Shown piece by piece: positions 16,809 through 25,874 of a stretch of 64,000 nucleotides of DNA. A program made the position numbers and the translations under genes. The notes under the pieces were generated by a model, which searched no databases, was not told where the DNA came from, and saw nothing but the letters and a program-made list of their open reading frames with translations. The stretch is taken from assembly GCF_028807635.1 (NCBI RefSeq), contig NZ_JARBAX010000001.1, positions 4,203,501 through 4,267,500 on the forward strand. Reading direction: 5' to 3'. Source of the stretch: Streptomyces spiramyceticus (GTDB taxonomy: Bacteria > Actinomycetota > Actinomycetes > Streptomycetales > Streptomycetaceae). Position 1 is the first letter of the stretch; each line of letters opens with the position of its first letter.

Positions 16809-16822
16809 CTACGCCACCGTAG
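16809..16822. promoter_or_regulatory. TetR-type operator upstream of hemolysin III
   Basis: CTACG (16809-16813) and CGTAG (16818-16822), separated by CCAC, form a short inverted repeat 15 bp before the hlyIII start. The sequence TAACCTACGGTGGCGTAG read on the minus strand resembles TetR operators in Streptomyces, and the position suits repression. The regulator is possibly the one whose fragment remains at 15951-16131. Confidence 0.5.
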
Positions 16823-17016
16823 GTTACGCGTCGGTACCCCCGTATTGAGTGGTGATGCTCACGTGAGAGGTCCTCTGGACATATGGGCGCGCGGCACGGA
16901 TCATCAGATGAGTGCGGTCGGCACCGGATGAGCGCCAAAGAATCAACGCCGTAAAGCGTCCGGGTCGAGGCCCCCAAGGGGCATACATCTAAAAAACCCC
17001 TCATTTAGGAGCAACC

Positions 17017-18840
17017 GTGGCGCGCGACAACGCGGCTCCCACCACCCTTCCGACGAACCACCAGGAGCTGATCTCCTGGGTCGACGAGATCGCAGCCCTC
17101 ACCGAGCCCGCCCAGGTCGTCTGGTGCGACGGCTCGGAGGCCGAGTACCAGCGCCTCGCCGAGGAGCTCGTGGCCAGGGGCACGTTCAAGAAGCTGGACC
17201 CGGTCAAGCGCCCGAACTCGTACTACGCCGCCTCCGACCCGAGCGACGTCGCCCGCGTCGAGGACCGCACCTTCATCTGCTCCGAGAAGGAAGAGGACGC
17301 GGGCCCGACGAACCACTGGAAGGCCCCCGCAGAGATGCGCGAGATCTTCTCGGGCGAGAAGGGTGTCTTCCGCGGCTCGATGCGCGGCCGCACGATGTAC
17401 GTCGTCCCGTTCTGCATGGGCCCCGTCGGCTCGCCGCTCTCCGCCATCGGCGTCGAGATCACGGACTCCGCGTACGTCGCCGTCTCGATGCGCACCATGA
17501 CCCGTATGGGCCAGGCCGTCCTCGACGAGCTCGGCACCGACGGCTTCTTCGTCAAGGCCGTCCACACCCTCGGCGCCCCGCTCGCCGAGGGCGAGGCCGA
17601 CGTGCCGTGGCCGTGCAACTCCACGAAGTACATCTCGCACTTCCCCGAGGACCGCGAGATCTGGTCGTACGGCTCGGGCTACGGCGGCAACGCCCTGCTC
17701 GGCAAGAAGTGCTACGCCCTGCGCATCGCGTCCGTCATGGCGCGCGACGAGGGCTGGCTGGCCGAGCACATGCTGATCCTCAAGCTGACGCCGCCGAGGG
17801 GCGAGTCGAAGTACGTTGCCGCGGCCTTCCCGTCCGCCTGCGGCAAGACCAACCTCGCCATGCTGGAGCCCACGATCTCCGGCTGGACCGTCGAGACCAT
17901 CGGTGACGACATCGCCTGGATGCGGTTCGGCGAGGACGGCCGGCTGTACGCGATCAACCCCGAGGCCGGCTTCTTCGGCGTCGCGCCCGGCACCGGCGAG
18001 CACACCAACGCCAACGCCATGAAGACCATGTGGGGCAACTCGGTCTTCACGAACGTCGCGCTCACCGACGACAACGACGTGTGGTGGGAGGGCATGACCG
18101 AGGAGGCGCCCGCGCACCTCACGGACTGGAAGGGCAACGACTGGACCCCCGAGTCCGGCACCCCCGCCGCCCACCCCAACGCCCGCTTCACCGTCCCGGC
18201 GGGCCAGTGCCCGATCATCGCGCCCGAGTGGGAGGACCCCAAGGGCGTACCGATCTCGGCGATCCTCTTCGGCGGCCGCCGCGCCACGGCCGTGCCGCTG
18301 GTGACTGAGTCCTTCAACTGGCAGCACGGTGTCTTCCTCGGCGCGAACGTCGCGTCCGAGAAGACCGCCGCCGCCGAGGGCAAGGTGGGCGAGCTGCGCC
18401 GCGACCCGTTCGCCATGCTGCCGTTCTGCGGCTACAACATGGGCGACTACATGGGCCACTGGGTCAAGGTCGGTGCGGACAAGGACCAGTCCAAGCTCCC
18501 GAAGATCTACTACGTCAACTGGTTCCGCAAGAACGACGCGGGCAAGTTCGTGTGGCCCGGCTTCGGCGAGAACAGCCGCGTGCTCAAGTGGATCGTGGAG
18601 CGCCTGGAGGGCAAGGCCGAGGGCGTCGAGACGCCGATCGGCATTCTGCCGGCGAAGGGCGCGCTGGACACGGAGGGCCTGGACCTGCCGGAGTCCGACC
18701 TGGACTTCCTGCTCTCCGTCGACAAGGAGGTCTGGCGCGAAGAGGCCGCGCTGATCCCCGAGCACCTCAACACCTTCGGTGACCACGCCCCGAAGGAGCT
18801 GTGGGACGAGTACCGCGCACTGGTCGAGCGCCTGGGCTGA
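17017..18840 (+). CDS. pckG: Phosphoenolpyruvate carboxykinase (GTP)
   Basis: A 607-residue enzyme that converts oxaloacetate and GTP to phosphoenolpyruvate, for gluconeogenesis. The length and motifs match the GTP-dependent class: the kinase loop [12 protein letters not shown] (about 270-281), the substrate-binding [14 protein letters not shown], the metal/PEP site [10 protein letters not shown], and the [12 protein letters not shown] nucleotide segment. The GTG start at 17017 follows AGGAGC by 5 nt. A strong terminator follows the stop. Confidence 0.97.
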   Translation: MARDNAAPTTLPTNHQELISWVDEIAALTEPAQVVWCDGSEAEYQRLAEELVARGTFKKLDPVKRPNSYYAASDPSDVARVEDRTFICSEKEEDAGPTNHWKAPAEMREIFSGEKGVFRGSMRGRTMYVVPFCMGPVGSPLSAIGVEITDSAYVAVSMRTMTRMGQAVLDELGTDGFFVKAVHTLGAPLAEGEADVPWPCNSTKYISHFPEDREIWSYGSGYGGNALLGKKCYALRIASVMARDEGWLAEHMLILKLTPPRGESKYVAAAFPSACGKTNLAMLEPTISGWTVETIGDDIAWMRFGEDGRLYAINPEAGFFGVAPGTGEHTNANAMKTMWGNSVFTNVALTDDNDVWWEGMTEEAPAHLTDWKGNDWTPESGTPAAHPNARFTVPAGQCPIIAPEWEDPKGVPISAILFGGRRATAVPLVTESFNWQHGVFLGANVASEKTAAAEGKVGELRRDPFAMLPFCGYNMGDYMGHWVKVGADKDQSKLPKIYYVNWFRKNDAGKFVWPGFGENSRVLKWIVERLEGKAEGVETPIGILPAKGALDTEGLDLPESDLDFLLSVDKEVWREEAALIPEHLNTFGDHAPKELWDEYRALVERLG

Positions 18841-18922
18841 TCCCCGGCTCACCAAGAGCCCCGCGGCCGGGCCTTCCTGACATCCGCCCTGACCTGTGGG
18901 GTCACGGGCCCGCCGCGGCAGA

Positions 18923-18956
18923 GCCCCCCGAAGCCCCCTCACGGTTTCGGGGGGGC
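18923..18956 (+). terminator. Terminator after pckG
   Basis: The arms at 18923-18932 (GCCCCCCGAA) and 18946-18956 (TTCGGGGGGGC) form a GC-rich hairpin about 83 bp after the pckG stop. The loop is about 13 nt. Confidence 0.7.
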
Positions 18957-19110
18957 GCCTCTTTGCGCCTAAACCGTTGCCTCCCCCAGACTCCGTCCGG
19001 GGGTACCCCCACTCGCGGATGTGGCTGCTCGCCGTGTGGGGTTGCTCAATTGATGGTTGCGATTTGTGGCACCCGGTTCGTGGGCCTCTGCGGCCTACGA
19101 ACCGGGGCCG

Positions 19111-19500
19111 TCAGTGGGCGCCGACCAGATCGAGGTCGGCGAGCGCAGCCGCGTGCGCATCCATGCGCTCGGCGGCGAGAATCGCGGCCGCGGTGTCCGC
19201 GCGCGACGCCGCCACGACGAGCGCGCGGCCCGCCAGCTCGTGTGCGCGGCGGTGGAGCGCGGCCGGGGCCGCGTGGGTGAGACCGGCGTGCCTGGCCGGC
19301 GGGGCTCCGCGCAGCCTGGCCACCTCGGTGGCAATGCGCTCGGCCGCGGCGTCGAGGCCGAGCTCGTCGGTGACGGCGAGGAGCGCCGCGAGATGCCCGG
19401 CGAGCTGGATGTCCAGCTCTTCCTCACGGCTGCGGTGCGGGAAGTCGGCCTGGTCGACGGCCATGCGGTGGACCGACTTGCTGCGGATCGGCTCGTACAT
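19111..19500 (-). CDS. Ala/Arg-rich helical protein of unknown function
   Basis: A 129-residue, almost entirely helical protein, start MYEPIRSKSVHRMAVDQADF. Ala, Arg, His and Leu dominate; no cofactor or catalytic motif is recognised. The family seems restricted to actinobacteria as far as I can tell. Its promoter region carries a perfect TTAGA-N5-TCTAA palindrome (19539-19553), so it is probably under repressor control. It could be a four-helix bundle, but this is only a reading of helix periodicity. Confidence 0.6.
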   Translation of the reverse strand: MYEPIRSKSVHRMAVDQADFPHRSREEELDIQLAGHLAALLAVTDELGLDAAAERIATEVARLRGAPPARHAGLTHAAPAALHRRAHELAGRALVVAASRADTAAAILAAERMDAHAAALADLDLVGAH

Positions 19501-19538
19501 GGGAAGGCCTCCTGCCAGGGTCAGGACACCAGCCTACA

Positions 19539-19553
19539 TTAGATTCTGTCTAA
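19539..19553. promoter_or_regulatory. Palindromic operator candidate upstream of the 19111 gene
   Basis: TTAGA and TCTAA arms with a 5-nt spacer form a perfect inverted repeat 39 bp before the start of the 19111-19500 gene. On the minus strand it lies between a CTCAAC -35 candidate and a TAGGCT -10 box spaced 18 nt apart, a position that suits a repressor. Confidence 0.4.
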
Positions 19554-19586
19554 AGTTGAGCCGAGTCGGGGCGAGTCTGTGATCGC

Positions 19587-20798
19587 CTACGGCTGCCCGT
19601 ACCCGTCCAGGAAGCGCCCGATCCGAGTCACCGCATCCGCCAGATCCTTCGCCGCCGGCAGCGTCACGATCCGGAAGTGATCGGGCTCCGGCCAGTTGAA
19701 ACCGCTGCCGTGCACGACCATGATCTTCTCCGCCCTCAGCAGGTCGAGGACCATCTCCCGGTCGTCCTTGATCTTGTAGACCTTCGGGTCGAGACGCGGG
19801 AAGAGGTACAGCGCACCCTTCGGCTTCACGCACGTGACGCCCGGAATCTGGGTCAGCAGCTCGTACGCCGTGTTCCGCTGCTCCAGGATCCGCCCGCCCG
19901 GCAGCACCAGGTCCTCGATCGACTGCCGCCCGCCGAGCGCCGTCGCCACCGCGTGCTGCGCCGGCATATTGGCGCACAGCCGCATATTGGCGAGGATCGT
20001 CAGCCCCTCGATGTACGAGGAGGCGTGCGCCTTCGGGCCGCAGACGGCCAGCCAGCCGGACCGGTATCCCGCGATGCGGTAATTCTTCGAAAGCCCGTTG
20101 AAGGTGAGCGTCAGCAGGTCGGGCGCGACGGCGGCGGTCGGCGTGTGCGTCGCGCCGTCGTACAGAATCCGGTCGTAGATCTCGTCGGAGCAGACGACCA
20201 GCTTGTGCCGCCGGGCGATCTCTGTCAGACCGCGCAGCATCTCGTCGTCGTACACCGCGCCCGTCGGATTGTTCGGGTTGATGATGACGAGGGCCTTGGT
20301 GCGGTCCGTGATCTTGCGCTCGATGTCGGCGAGGTCCGGCATCCAGTCGGCCTGCTCGTCGCACCGGTAGTGCACGGCGGTGCCGCCCGCCAGCGAGACC
20401 GACGCGGTCCACAGCGGATAGTCCGGCGCCGGTACGAGCACCTCGTCGCCGTCGTCGAGCAGCGCCTGCATCGACATCTGGATCAGCTCGGAGACGCCGT
20501 TGCCGAGGTAGATGTCCTCGACGTCCAGGTCGATGCCCTTGGTCTGGTAATGCTGCATGACCGCGCGCCGCGCCGCCAGGAGCCCCTTCGCGTCGCCGTA
20601 CCCGTGCGCGCCCGCGAGATTGCGGAGGATGTCCTCCAGAATCTCGGGCGGGCACTCGAAGCCGAAGGCCGCCGGGTTGCCGGTGTTGAGCTTGAGGATG
20701 CGGTGACCCGCCGCTTCGAGCCGCATCGCCTCCTGGAGCACGGGGCCGCGGATTTCGTAACAGACGTTTGCGAGCTTCGTCGACTGGATCACCTGCAT
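19587..20798 (-). CDS. Pyridoxal-phosphate aminotransferase (alanine/aspartate aminotransferase-like)
   Basis: A 403-residue class I aminotransferase. The PLP lysine lies in FNGLSKNYRIAGYRSGW and the cofactor-binding motif is NPNNPTGAVYDDEML. The start MQVIQSTKLANVCYEIRGP and end match the AlaA-like subgroup. The likely substrate is glutamate/pyruvate or glutamate/oxaloacetate, not decided here. The ATG at 20798 is chosen because the upstream in-frame stretch is the neighbouring phnA-like gene in a shifted frame. It lies downstream of that gene on the same strand. Confidence 0.9.
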   Translation of the reverse strand: MQVIQSTKLANVCYEIRGPVLQEAMRLEAAGHRILKLNTGNPAAFGFECPPEILEDILRNLAGAHGYGDAKGLLAARRAVMQHYQTKGIDLDVEDIYLGNGVSELIQMSMQALLDDGDEVLVPAPDYPLWTASVSLAGGTAVHYRCDEQADWMPDLADIERKITDRTKALVIINPNNPTGAVYDDEMLRGLTEIARRHKLVVCSDEIYDRILYDGATHTPTAAVAPDLLTLTFNGLSKNYRIAGYRSGWLAVCGPKAHASSYIEGLTILANMRLCANMPAQHAVATALGGRQSIEDLVLPGGRILEQRNTAYELLTQIPGVTCVKPKGALYLFPRLDPKVYKIKDDREMVLDLLRAEKIMVVHGSGFNWPEPDHFRIVTLPAAKDLADAVTRIGRFLDGYGQP

Positions 20799-20880
20799 GA
20801 CGGCAACCTTACGGGCGCGTAACGGGACGCGCTCCGTGTTTTTGGCCACGTGGGTGTCAGGCCGGGTGTCGGTCCTTGTC

Positions 20881-21098
20881 TCAAGCCTTCTCCAGAAATG
20901 CGGTCTTGAGGACGAGGCCCTTGACCTTCTTCGTGTTGCATTCGATCTCGTCGGGCTTACCGGTAAGGCGGATGTTTTTACCAACGTTCCGCGTTTCAGG
21001 GTCTCCGAAGTGCCTTTTACCTTCAAATCCTTGATCAGGTTTACGGAATCACCGCCCGTCAGAAGGGTGCCGTTGCTGTCTTTCGTCTCACTGCTCAT
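20881..21098 (-). pseudogene. PhnA-like small protein with a frameshift
   Basis: The minus strand from ATG 21098 encodes SETKDSNGTLLTGGDSVNLI, then KDLKVKGTSETLKRGTLVK, the C-terminal PhnA domain. The frame is then lost. A second frame continues the same family, reading IRLTGKPDEIECNTKKVKG and LVLKTAFLEKA, to a TGA at 20881-20883. The shift is at an A5 run (20975-20979); an A6 run would restore a normal 71-residue protein. It is either a real inactivation or a sequence error. Confidence 0.75.
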
Positions 21099-21196
21099 GG
21101 CGTGAAAGGTTATTCATCGGCCCGAGCGGTGGTCGATATGCCCCATTATCGGCCCCAGCTACTCCCGGCGCCCCGAAGTCCTTACAATCCGCGCCC

Positions 21197-21358
21197 ATGA
21201 GCCACCAGGACAACGCGGTCTTCGTCGACGCGTCGGGGCGCCGCAACCGCCTCATGAAATACGTGGCCGTGCTGATCGGCGTCGTCCGCACCGGTGGCAC
21301 CCCCGGACGTGGCACCCCCGCCGCCCCCGACGCCCCCGGCAAGGGCCACGACAGGTGA
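21197..21358 (+). pseudogene. Truncated hypothetical gene (53 codons)
   Basis: The frame from ATG 21197 reads MSHQDNAVFVDASGRRNRLM then KYVAVLIGVVRTGGTPGRG and a Pro/Ala-rich run to TGA 21356-21358. The start resembles the N-terminus of larger membrane proteins next to polysaccharide deacetylase genes in Streptomyces (a recollection, not searched). The missing middle suggests an internal deletion. The next frame opens inside the stop (GTGA), as in an intact operon. Confidence 0.5.
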
Positions 21359-21459
21359 CCCGGCACGCCTGCGGGCGCCGGTACGCGCTGCTGGCGGCGG
21401 CGGTGACGGCAATGGTGGTGCTGTACAGCCGCTCGACGCGAGTCGACGCAACGCTGTGA
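21355..21459 (+). pseudogene. N-terminal remnant of a bifunctional deacetylase/glycosyltransferase-type gene
   Basis: From GTG 21355 the frame reads VTRHACGRRYALLAAAVTAM then VVLYSRSTRVDATL and ends at TGA 21457-21459. A basic stretch plus one membrane helix is the start of large exported enzymes of this type; the rest is absent. It overlaps the start of the S1-motif gene, so a large deletion joined here is likely. Confidence 0.45.
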
Positions 21460-21812
21460 TCAGCGACGCGCAGTGGCGCCGGATCCGTGGTGAGTTGCGC
21501 TTCGGCCAGGTCTTCACCGGCACCGTCGTCAAAGTGCCCAAGCCCGGGGTGATCGGCATCTTCGTGGACATCGGGCTTGACGTGGGCGGCTTCGTCGATG
21601 TCGTTCACCTGCCGAGGACAAGGGCCGAGGAGCGGTGGCCCGTTGAAGGAACGGTCACTCGGTTCGAGGTGTGGTGGGCAGCGGACGAGCCGCAACAGAT
21701 ACGCCTGAGGCCGCTGGATCCCGCCTACCGGTGCGACGACTTCGCCGACTACGTGGAGCGTTGGCGACCAGGGTGGCCCGAGCAGATCGGGCAGATCGTC
21801 GAACCGCAATAG
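21456..21812 (+). CDS. S1-domain RNA-binding-like small protein
   Basis: A 118-residue protein from a GTG (21456) that overlaps the previous stop. Residues 10-55 (GQVFTGTVVKVPKPGVIGIF, VDIGLDVGGFVDV) have the S1 OB-fold pattern, including the GxVxxx-GxFVD motif. The rest is rich in Trp and Arg. Function is unknown; it may bind RNA or have lost that role. The downstream 127 bp leads to the protease gene. Confidence 0.6.
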   Translation: MISDAQWRRIRGELRFGQVFTGTVVKVPKPGVIGIFVDIGLDVGGFVDVVHLPRTRAEERWPVEGTVTRFEVWWAADEPQQIRLRPLDPAYRCDDFADYVERWRPGWPEQIGQIVEPQ

Positions 21813-21939
21813 CCCGAATCGGCTGCGCTCCAGGGGTCTTGTCCGCCGCACCGAATCCCCCAACAATGCCCATGACAAACCGAGCGCAACTCCGGTTGCG
21901 CAACTTCGGTCACAGAGGCAACAAAGAGGGGACCCCCAC

Positions 21940-22776
21940 ATGAAGAAGCCTCTCGTCGGCGCGCTCTTCGCCCTCCTTCTCCTCGGAGCAGGGGCGGCGC
22001 CCGCAGCCGCGGAGACTCTCGTCAAGCCCCAACCGGCCGCCAAGGCGGTCGACTTCGCCGGAACGGTGGCGCTCAGCAACTGTTCCGGCTCTGTTGTGCG
22101 TACGCCCGATTCCCAGCCGGACGACCCCGCGCTCGTCCTGTCCAACGGCCACTGCCTGGAGACCGGCTTCCCCGGCCCGGGCGAGGTCATCGTCGACCAG
22201 CCCTCCTCCCGTACCTTCAGCCTGCTCAACTCCTCCGGCAGTAAGGTCGCGACGCTCCGCGCAAGCAAGATCGCGTACGCGACGATGACCGACACAGACG
22301 CCTCGCTGTACGAACTCACCACCACGTACGCCCAGATACAGAACAGCTACGGCATCAAGGCGCTGGAGCTGAACGCCGCCCGCCCGGCGCAGGGCACGGC
22401 CATCAAGGTCGTCTCCGGCTACTGGAAGCGGATCTACAGCTGCAGCATCGACGGCTTCGCGTACCGCCTCAAGGAAGGCGCGTGGACCTGGAAGGACTCG
22501 GTCCGCTACACCTCCGCCTGCAAGACCATCGGCGGCACCTCGGGCTCGCCCGTGATCGACACCGCCACGGGCAAGGTCGTCGCCGTGAACAACACGGGCA
22601 ACGAGGACGGCGCCCGCTGCACGGACAACAACCCGTGCGAGGTCGACGAGAGCGGAAACGTCACCGTGCGCAAGGGCATCAATTACGCCCAGCAGACGTA
22701 CGGCTTCGTGGCGTGCATCGGCACCGGGAACAAGATCGACCTGACCCGCCCCGGCTGCGTACTTCCCAAGCCGTAG
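21940..22776 (+). CDS. Secreted trypsin-like serine protease
   Basis: A 278-residue protein. A Sec signal peptide (MKKPLVGALFALLLLGAGAA, cleaved after about residue 24) leads into a chymotrypsin-fold peptidase with His71 (SNGHC), Asp120 (TDTDASLYEL) and Ser201 (GGTSGSP). Extra Cys pairs suggest disulfides. The S1 subfamily is the one secreted by Streptomyces, often with zymogen-like short propeptides, which is not evident here. A terminator follows the stop. Confidence 0.9.
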   Translation: MKKPLVGALFALLLLGAGAAPAAAETLVKPQPAAKAVDFAGTVALSNCSGSVVRTPDSQPDDPALVLSNGHCLETGFPGPGEVIVDQPSSRTFSLLNSSGSKVATLRASKIAYATMTDTDASLYELTTTYAQIQNSYGIKALELNAARPAQGTAIKVVSGYWKRIYSCSIDGFAYRLKEGAWTWKDSVRYTSACKTIGGTSGSPVIDTATGKVVAVNNTGNEDGARCTDNNPCEVDESGNVTVRKGINYAQQTYGFVACIGTGNKIDLTRPGCVLPKP

Positions 22777-22786
22777 GCGTGTGACG

Positions 22787-22814
22787 CGGCGCCGCCGGGG
22801 TACCGGCGGCGCCG
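22787..22814 (+). terminator. Terminator after the secreted protease
   Basis: Perfect 12-bp arms (22787-22798 and 22803-22814) with a GGTA loop start 11 bp after the stop codon. Confidence 0.85.
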
Positions 22815-22944
22815 TGACGGGCCGGTCCGGTATCGGCCAACTTCGAGGCATTGCTCCCGCACACACCCGGGTGAGGCCGTCGGCAGGTTAGGTTCGCCGC
22901 AGCGTGACGGTCACTCCATTCCATGTGCATGAGAAGGGTGTGTC

Positions 22945-24156
22945 ATGAGCGAACTGCCTGTTCAGACTTGGGGTTTGTGGGATCGCGAAGGTGCTGCGAC
23001 CGTGCCGGCCGCTCCCGCCCCCGACGCCGAATGGATCTTCCCGGCCGAGCGCACCAGACTGGGCGGCTTCGCGCGGGTGTACTACGCGAAGGACCGTACG
23101 CGGCTGGAGAAGCCGGTGATCATCTCGGACGGGTTCAACTCCGGCCGGTCCGACATGGACGAGTTCTGGGACGGACTGAACAACAAGAACTACCCGTTCG
23201 CGACCGAGCTCTCCCACCGCGGCTACGACCTGATCCTCCTCGGCTACGAAGAGCGCTCCGCGCCGCTCCTCGACAACGCCAAGGTCGCGCGGGCCTGCAT
23301 CCTCAAGGCCATCGCCGAGCGCTCCGGCACCGCGACGCTGACGGTCGGCGGCTTCAGCATGGGCGGACTCATCACCCGCTACGCGCTCGCCAGAATGGAG
23401 TTCGACCGGGTCGACCACGAGACGTCGCTGTACTTCAGCTACGACACCCCGCACCGCGGCGCGTGGATCCCCGTCTCCCTCCAGGCGCTCGCCCACTTCA
23501 TGACCGGCATCCCGAAGCTGAGCAGGCAGATCAACAGCCCCGCCTCGCGGGAACTGCTGTGGCGGCACATGTCGACCGTGGACGGCACGCCGGCCGAGGA
23601 CCGGATGCGCCGTGAATTCCGCCTCGCGCTGCGCGAGGCGGGGGAGTGGCCGATGATGCCGCACAAGATCGCGGTGGCCAACGGCGACGGCCGTGGCCGC
23701 GGTAACGGCGTACCGCCCGGCGCGAAGGCGCTGGAGTGCACGGAGGGCTACTTCACGCCCACCACCCTGCGGAGCCAGACCCCCGACGACTCGGTCGTCG
23801 TCGCCTACCTCAAGGGCCTGCTCCAGGAGAAGGAGGTGGGCGGCGCAGGCCTCCCGGCGCTGGACGGGGCGGCCGGCGGCATGCTGGAGTCGTTCGGCAT
23901 CGCCGCGCACAACCTGACGAAACCGCTGCTGGGCATGAAGGCGGTCGCGTACCACCCCTCGATCTGCTTCGTACCGACGATCAGCGCGGTCTCGATCCGG
24001 GACATCGGCCCGGAGACGCTGCAGGAGGCCGTCAGCGCGCTCTCGCAGGACGAGAGCGACCTCGACGAGTTCATGTGCTCGTCAACGAACACCATGCACT
24101 CGCAGATGACGCCGGAACTGGGCAGCTGGATCCTGGACCGGCTGCCGGAGAAGTAA
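22945..24156 (+). CDS. Alpha/beta hydrolase, cytoplasmic
   Basis: A 403-residue hydrolase, start MSELPVQTWGLWDREG. The nucleophile elbow is GGFSMGGLI (Ser), and the family block VIISDGFNSGRSDMDEFW precedes it. No signal peptide is present, so it acts inside the cell. The shape suggests a lipase/esterase-like or DUF676-type fold; substrate unknown. An ATG at 22945 follows GAAGGGTGTGTC, a moderate site. A perfect hairpin ends the unit. The neighbour on the opposite strand is a carboxylesterase. Confidence 0.82.
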   Translation: MSELPVQTWGLWDREGAATVPAAPAPDAEWIFPAERTRLGGFARVYYAKDRTRLEKPVIISDGFNSGRSDMDEFWDGLNNKNYPFATELSHRGYDLILLGYEERSAPLLDNAKVARACILKAIAERSGTATLTVGGFSMGGLITRYALARMEFDRVDHETSLYFSYDTPHRGAWIPVSLQALAHFMTGIPKLSRQINSPASRELLWRHMSTVDGTPAEDRMRREFRLALREAGEWPMMPHKIAVANGDGRGRGNGVPPGAKALECTEGYFTPTTLRSQTPDDSVVVAYLKGLLQEKEVGGAGLPALDGAAGGMLESFGIAAHNLTKPLLGMKAVAYHPSICFVPTISAVSIRDIGPETLQEAVSALSQDESDLDEFMCSSTNTMHSQMTPELGSWILDRLPEK

Positions 24157-24182
24157 CCGGCAACCCCGACTGGACGCTGGCA

Positions 24183-24222
24183 CATCGGGCGGCGGGAACA
24201 GGCATGTGGCCGCCGCCCGATG
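24183..24222. terminator. Bidirectional terminator between two convergent hydrolase genes
   Basis: Perfect 13-bp arms at 24183-24195 and 24210-24222, loop 14 nt, lie between the ends of the hydrolase (stop 24156) and the carboxylesterase (stop 24235). Confidence 0.8.
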
Positions 24223-24234
24223 CCCCGACTGACG

Positions 24235-25746
24235 TCAAGGACGCATCACCGGGAACTCGGCAGGGCTCCACAGCGCACGTACGCCGACCCGCTCGTCGTA
24301 CGCCAGACCGTCGTCGGTGTTCCAGATCTTGACGGGGGTGGTGGCGTCCTCGACCGGCGCCCAGCCCGGGTCGCCGGTGGCGGCGAAGTCGGCCCACGCC
24401 CGGACCATCGACCGTGACAGCCGGTGGTCCGCGGGGTTGGGCGGGCCGCCGATGAGGAATGCGAGGCGCTCGTCGTCGATGTTCCCGAAGGCGAAGGGAA
24501 TGTCCGCGCAGTGCCAGGCGCGTACCGCCGCCGCCCCCTCTGTCCCCGTACGCCGACGGGCGAAGTGCGACATGAACGCGCGGCCACCAGCCTTGGCGTG
24601 TTGCTCGGCGAGCCGGCTGCTGTACTCGCCGAAGAGAAGGTCGCCGAAGACCGCGAGGTAGACGTTGAGCACCGGGGCGTCGGGCATGAGGTCGTGGTAG
24701 CCGGTGACCAGGCCGTCAGGCAGCCCGAAGTCCTTTGCGAACTGTGCGAGTTGCTCATCCGTCGTCACCTTGGCGCTGCTGCCGACGGCGTCGAGCAGCC
24801 AGTACTCCTCGGTGGTGTGGCACACCAGCAGATCCACGCCGACGGCGGCACCGGCGGCCACGCCCGCGAGCGGGTCATGAGGGAGGACATCGCCGTCGAC
24901 CACCGGGGCGTAGATCACGGGGTCGTAGTGGCGGTTACCGGAACTGGGGTCCTTGCGGTACCTGTCGACCACCTGGTCCGAGGCGCGGACCAGCGCCTGC
25001 GGGGTCGCAGCAGCCAACCCCTCGGCGGTGGCGGGGCAGCCCGCCGCTGCGGCGACTTCGCGGGTGGTCGCGTCGGCGAGTCCGGGCGAGTAGCAGGGCC
25101 TGGCGACGCTGTGGGCGATGGCGCGGTGGAACAGACCGCGGGCGCGTTCCATCACCATCAGGCAGGCGACGGAAGCGGCCCCCGAGGACTGCCCGGCCAC
25201 CGTGACGTTGCCGGGGTCGCCGCCGAAGGCAGCGATGTTGTCGCGGACCCAGCGCAGGGCGGCGACCTGGTCCAGCAGCCCCCGGTTGTCCGGGAAGGAG
25301 GTTCCACCGCCAGGTATACGGCCGAACCCCTCGAACCCCAGCCGGTAGTTGAGCGTGACGACGACGAGCCCGGCGCGGGCGAGCGCGGTGCCGTCGAAGT
25401 CGGGCTGGGCGGAGGATCCGAAGGTGTAGGCACCGCCGTGTATCCAGACGAGAACGGGCAGGCGCCGCCCATCGGCATCCGGCGTCCAGACATTGACGCT
25501 GAGGATGTCCTCGTGACTGGGCGACCAGGTCGGCGAGCCCGGCAGCTCGGCCGACTGCGGGGCGATCGGACCGTACCGGCCGCAGTCCCGGACACCGCTC
25601 CACGCCGCTGCGGGGCGTGGCTCGCGGAACCGATTGGCGCCGAACGGCGGGGCGGCGTAAGGAATTCCGAGGACGGCGACGACGCCCGGCACAGCGCGAT
25701 GCCCGAGTACCCAACCCGCCTGCGTACAGAAGATGTCGTCGCTCAC
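24235..25746 (-). CDS. Type B carboxylesterase
   Basis: A 503-residue esterase. The nucleophile motif is VAGQSSGAASVA (Ser), and the oxyanion hole is WIHGGAYTFGSS. The Glu in VCHTTEEYWLLD and the His of the AVRAWHCADIPFAF block complete a type B catalytic triad. Such enzymes cleave esters of short acyl and aromatic substrates. There is no signal peptide, so it is cytoplasmic. The ATG at 25746 gives MSDDIFCTQAGWVLGHRAVP. Confidence 0.9.
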   Translation of the reverse strand: MSDDIFCTQAGWVLGHRAVPGVVAVLGIPYAAPPFGANRFREPRPAAAWSGVRDCGRYGPIAPQSAELPGSPTWSPSHEDILSVNVWTPDADGRRLPVLVWIHGGAYTFGSSAQPDFDGTALARAGLVVVTLNYRLGFEGFGRIPGGGTSFPDNRGLLDQVAALRWVRDNIAAFGGDPGNVTVAGQSSGAASVACLMVMERARGLFHRAIAHSVARPCYSPGLADATTREVAAAAGCPATAEGLAAATPQALVRASDQVVDRYRKDPSSGNRHYDPVIYAPVVDGDVLPHDPLAGVAAGAAVGVDLLVCHTTEEYWLLDAVGSSAKVTTDEQLAQFAKDFGLPDGLVTGYHDLMPDAPVLNVYLAVFGDLLFGEYSSRLAEQHAKAGGRAFMSHFARRRTGTEGAAAVRAWHCADIPFAFGNIDDERLAFLIGGPPNPADHRLSRSMVRAWADFAATGDPGWAPVEDATTPVKIWNTDDGLAYDERVGVRALWSPAEFPVMRP

Positions 25747-25874
25747 AACCGTCCCTCCGACCAGGGCCGCCCTGCTTGACCGGCCGCGAACATTCCACCG
25801 CGGGCCACCTGCCCGGGTCCAACACCAAGATCACGCCGATTGACGCACCTCGAATGTCAATCCCTTACTCGCCT

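Noticed and set aside
17005..18942. A 645-codon minus-strand frame opposite pckG
   Set aside because: It is the codon-bias shadow of pckG; no recognisable domain.
19534..20655. A second long frame on the same strand over the aminotransferase gene
   Set aside because: It is an out-of-register reading of the same gene, with Arg/Gly-rich content.
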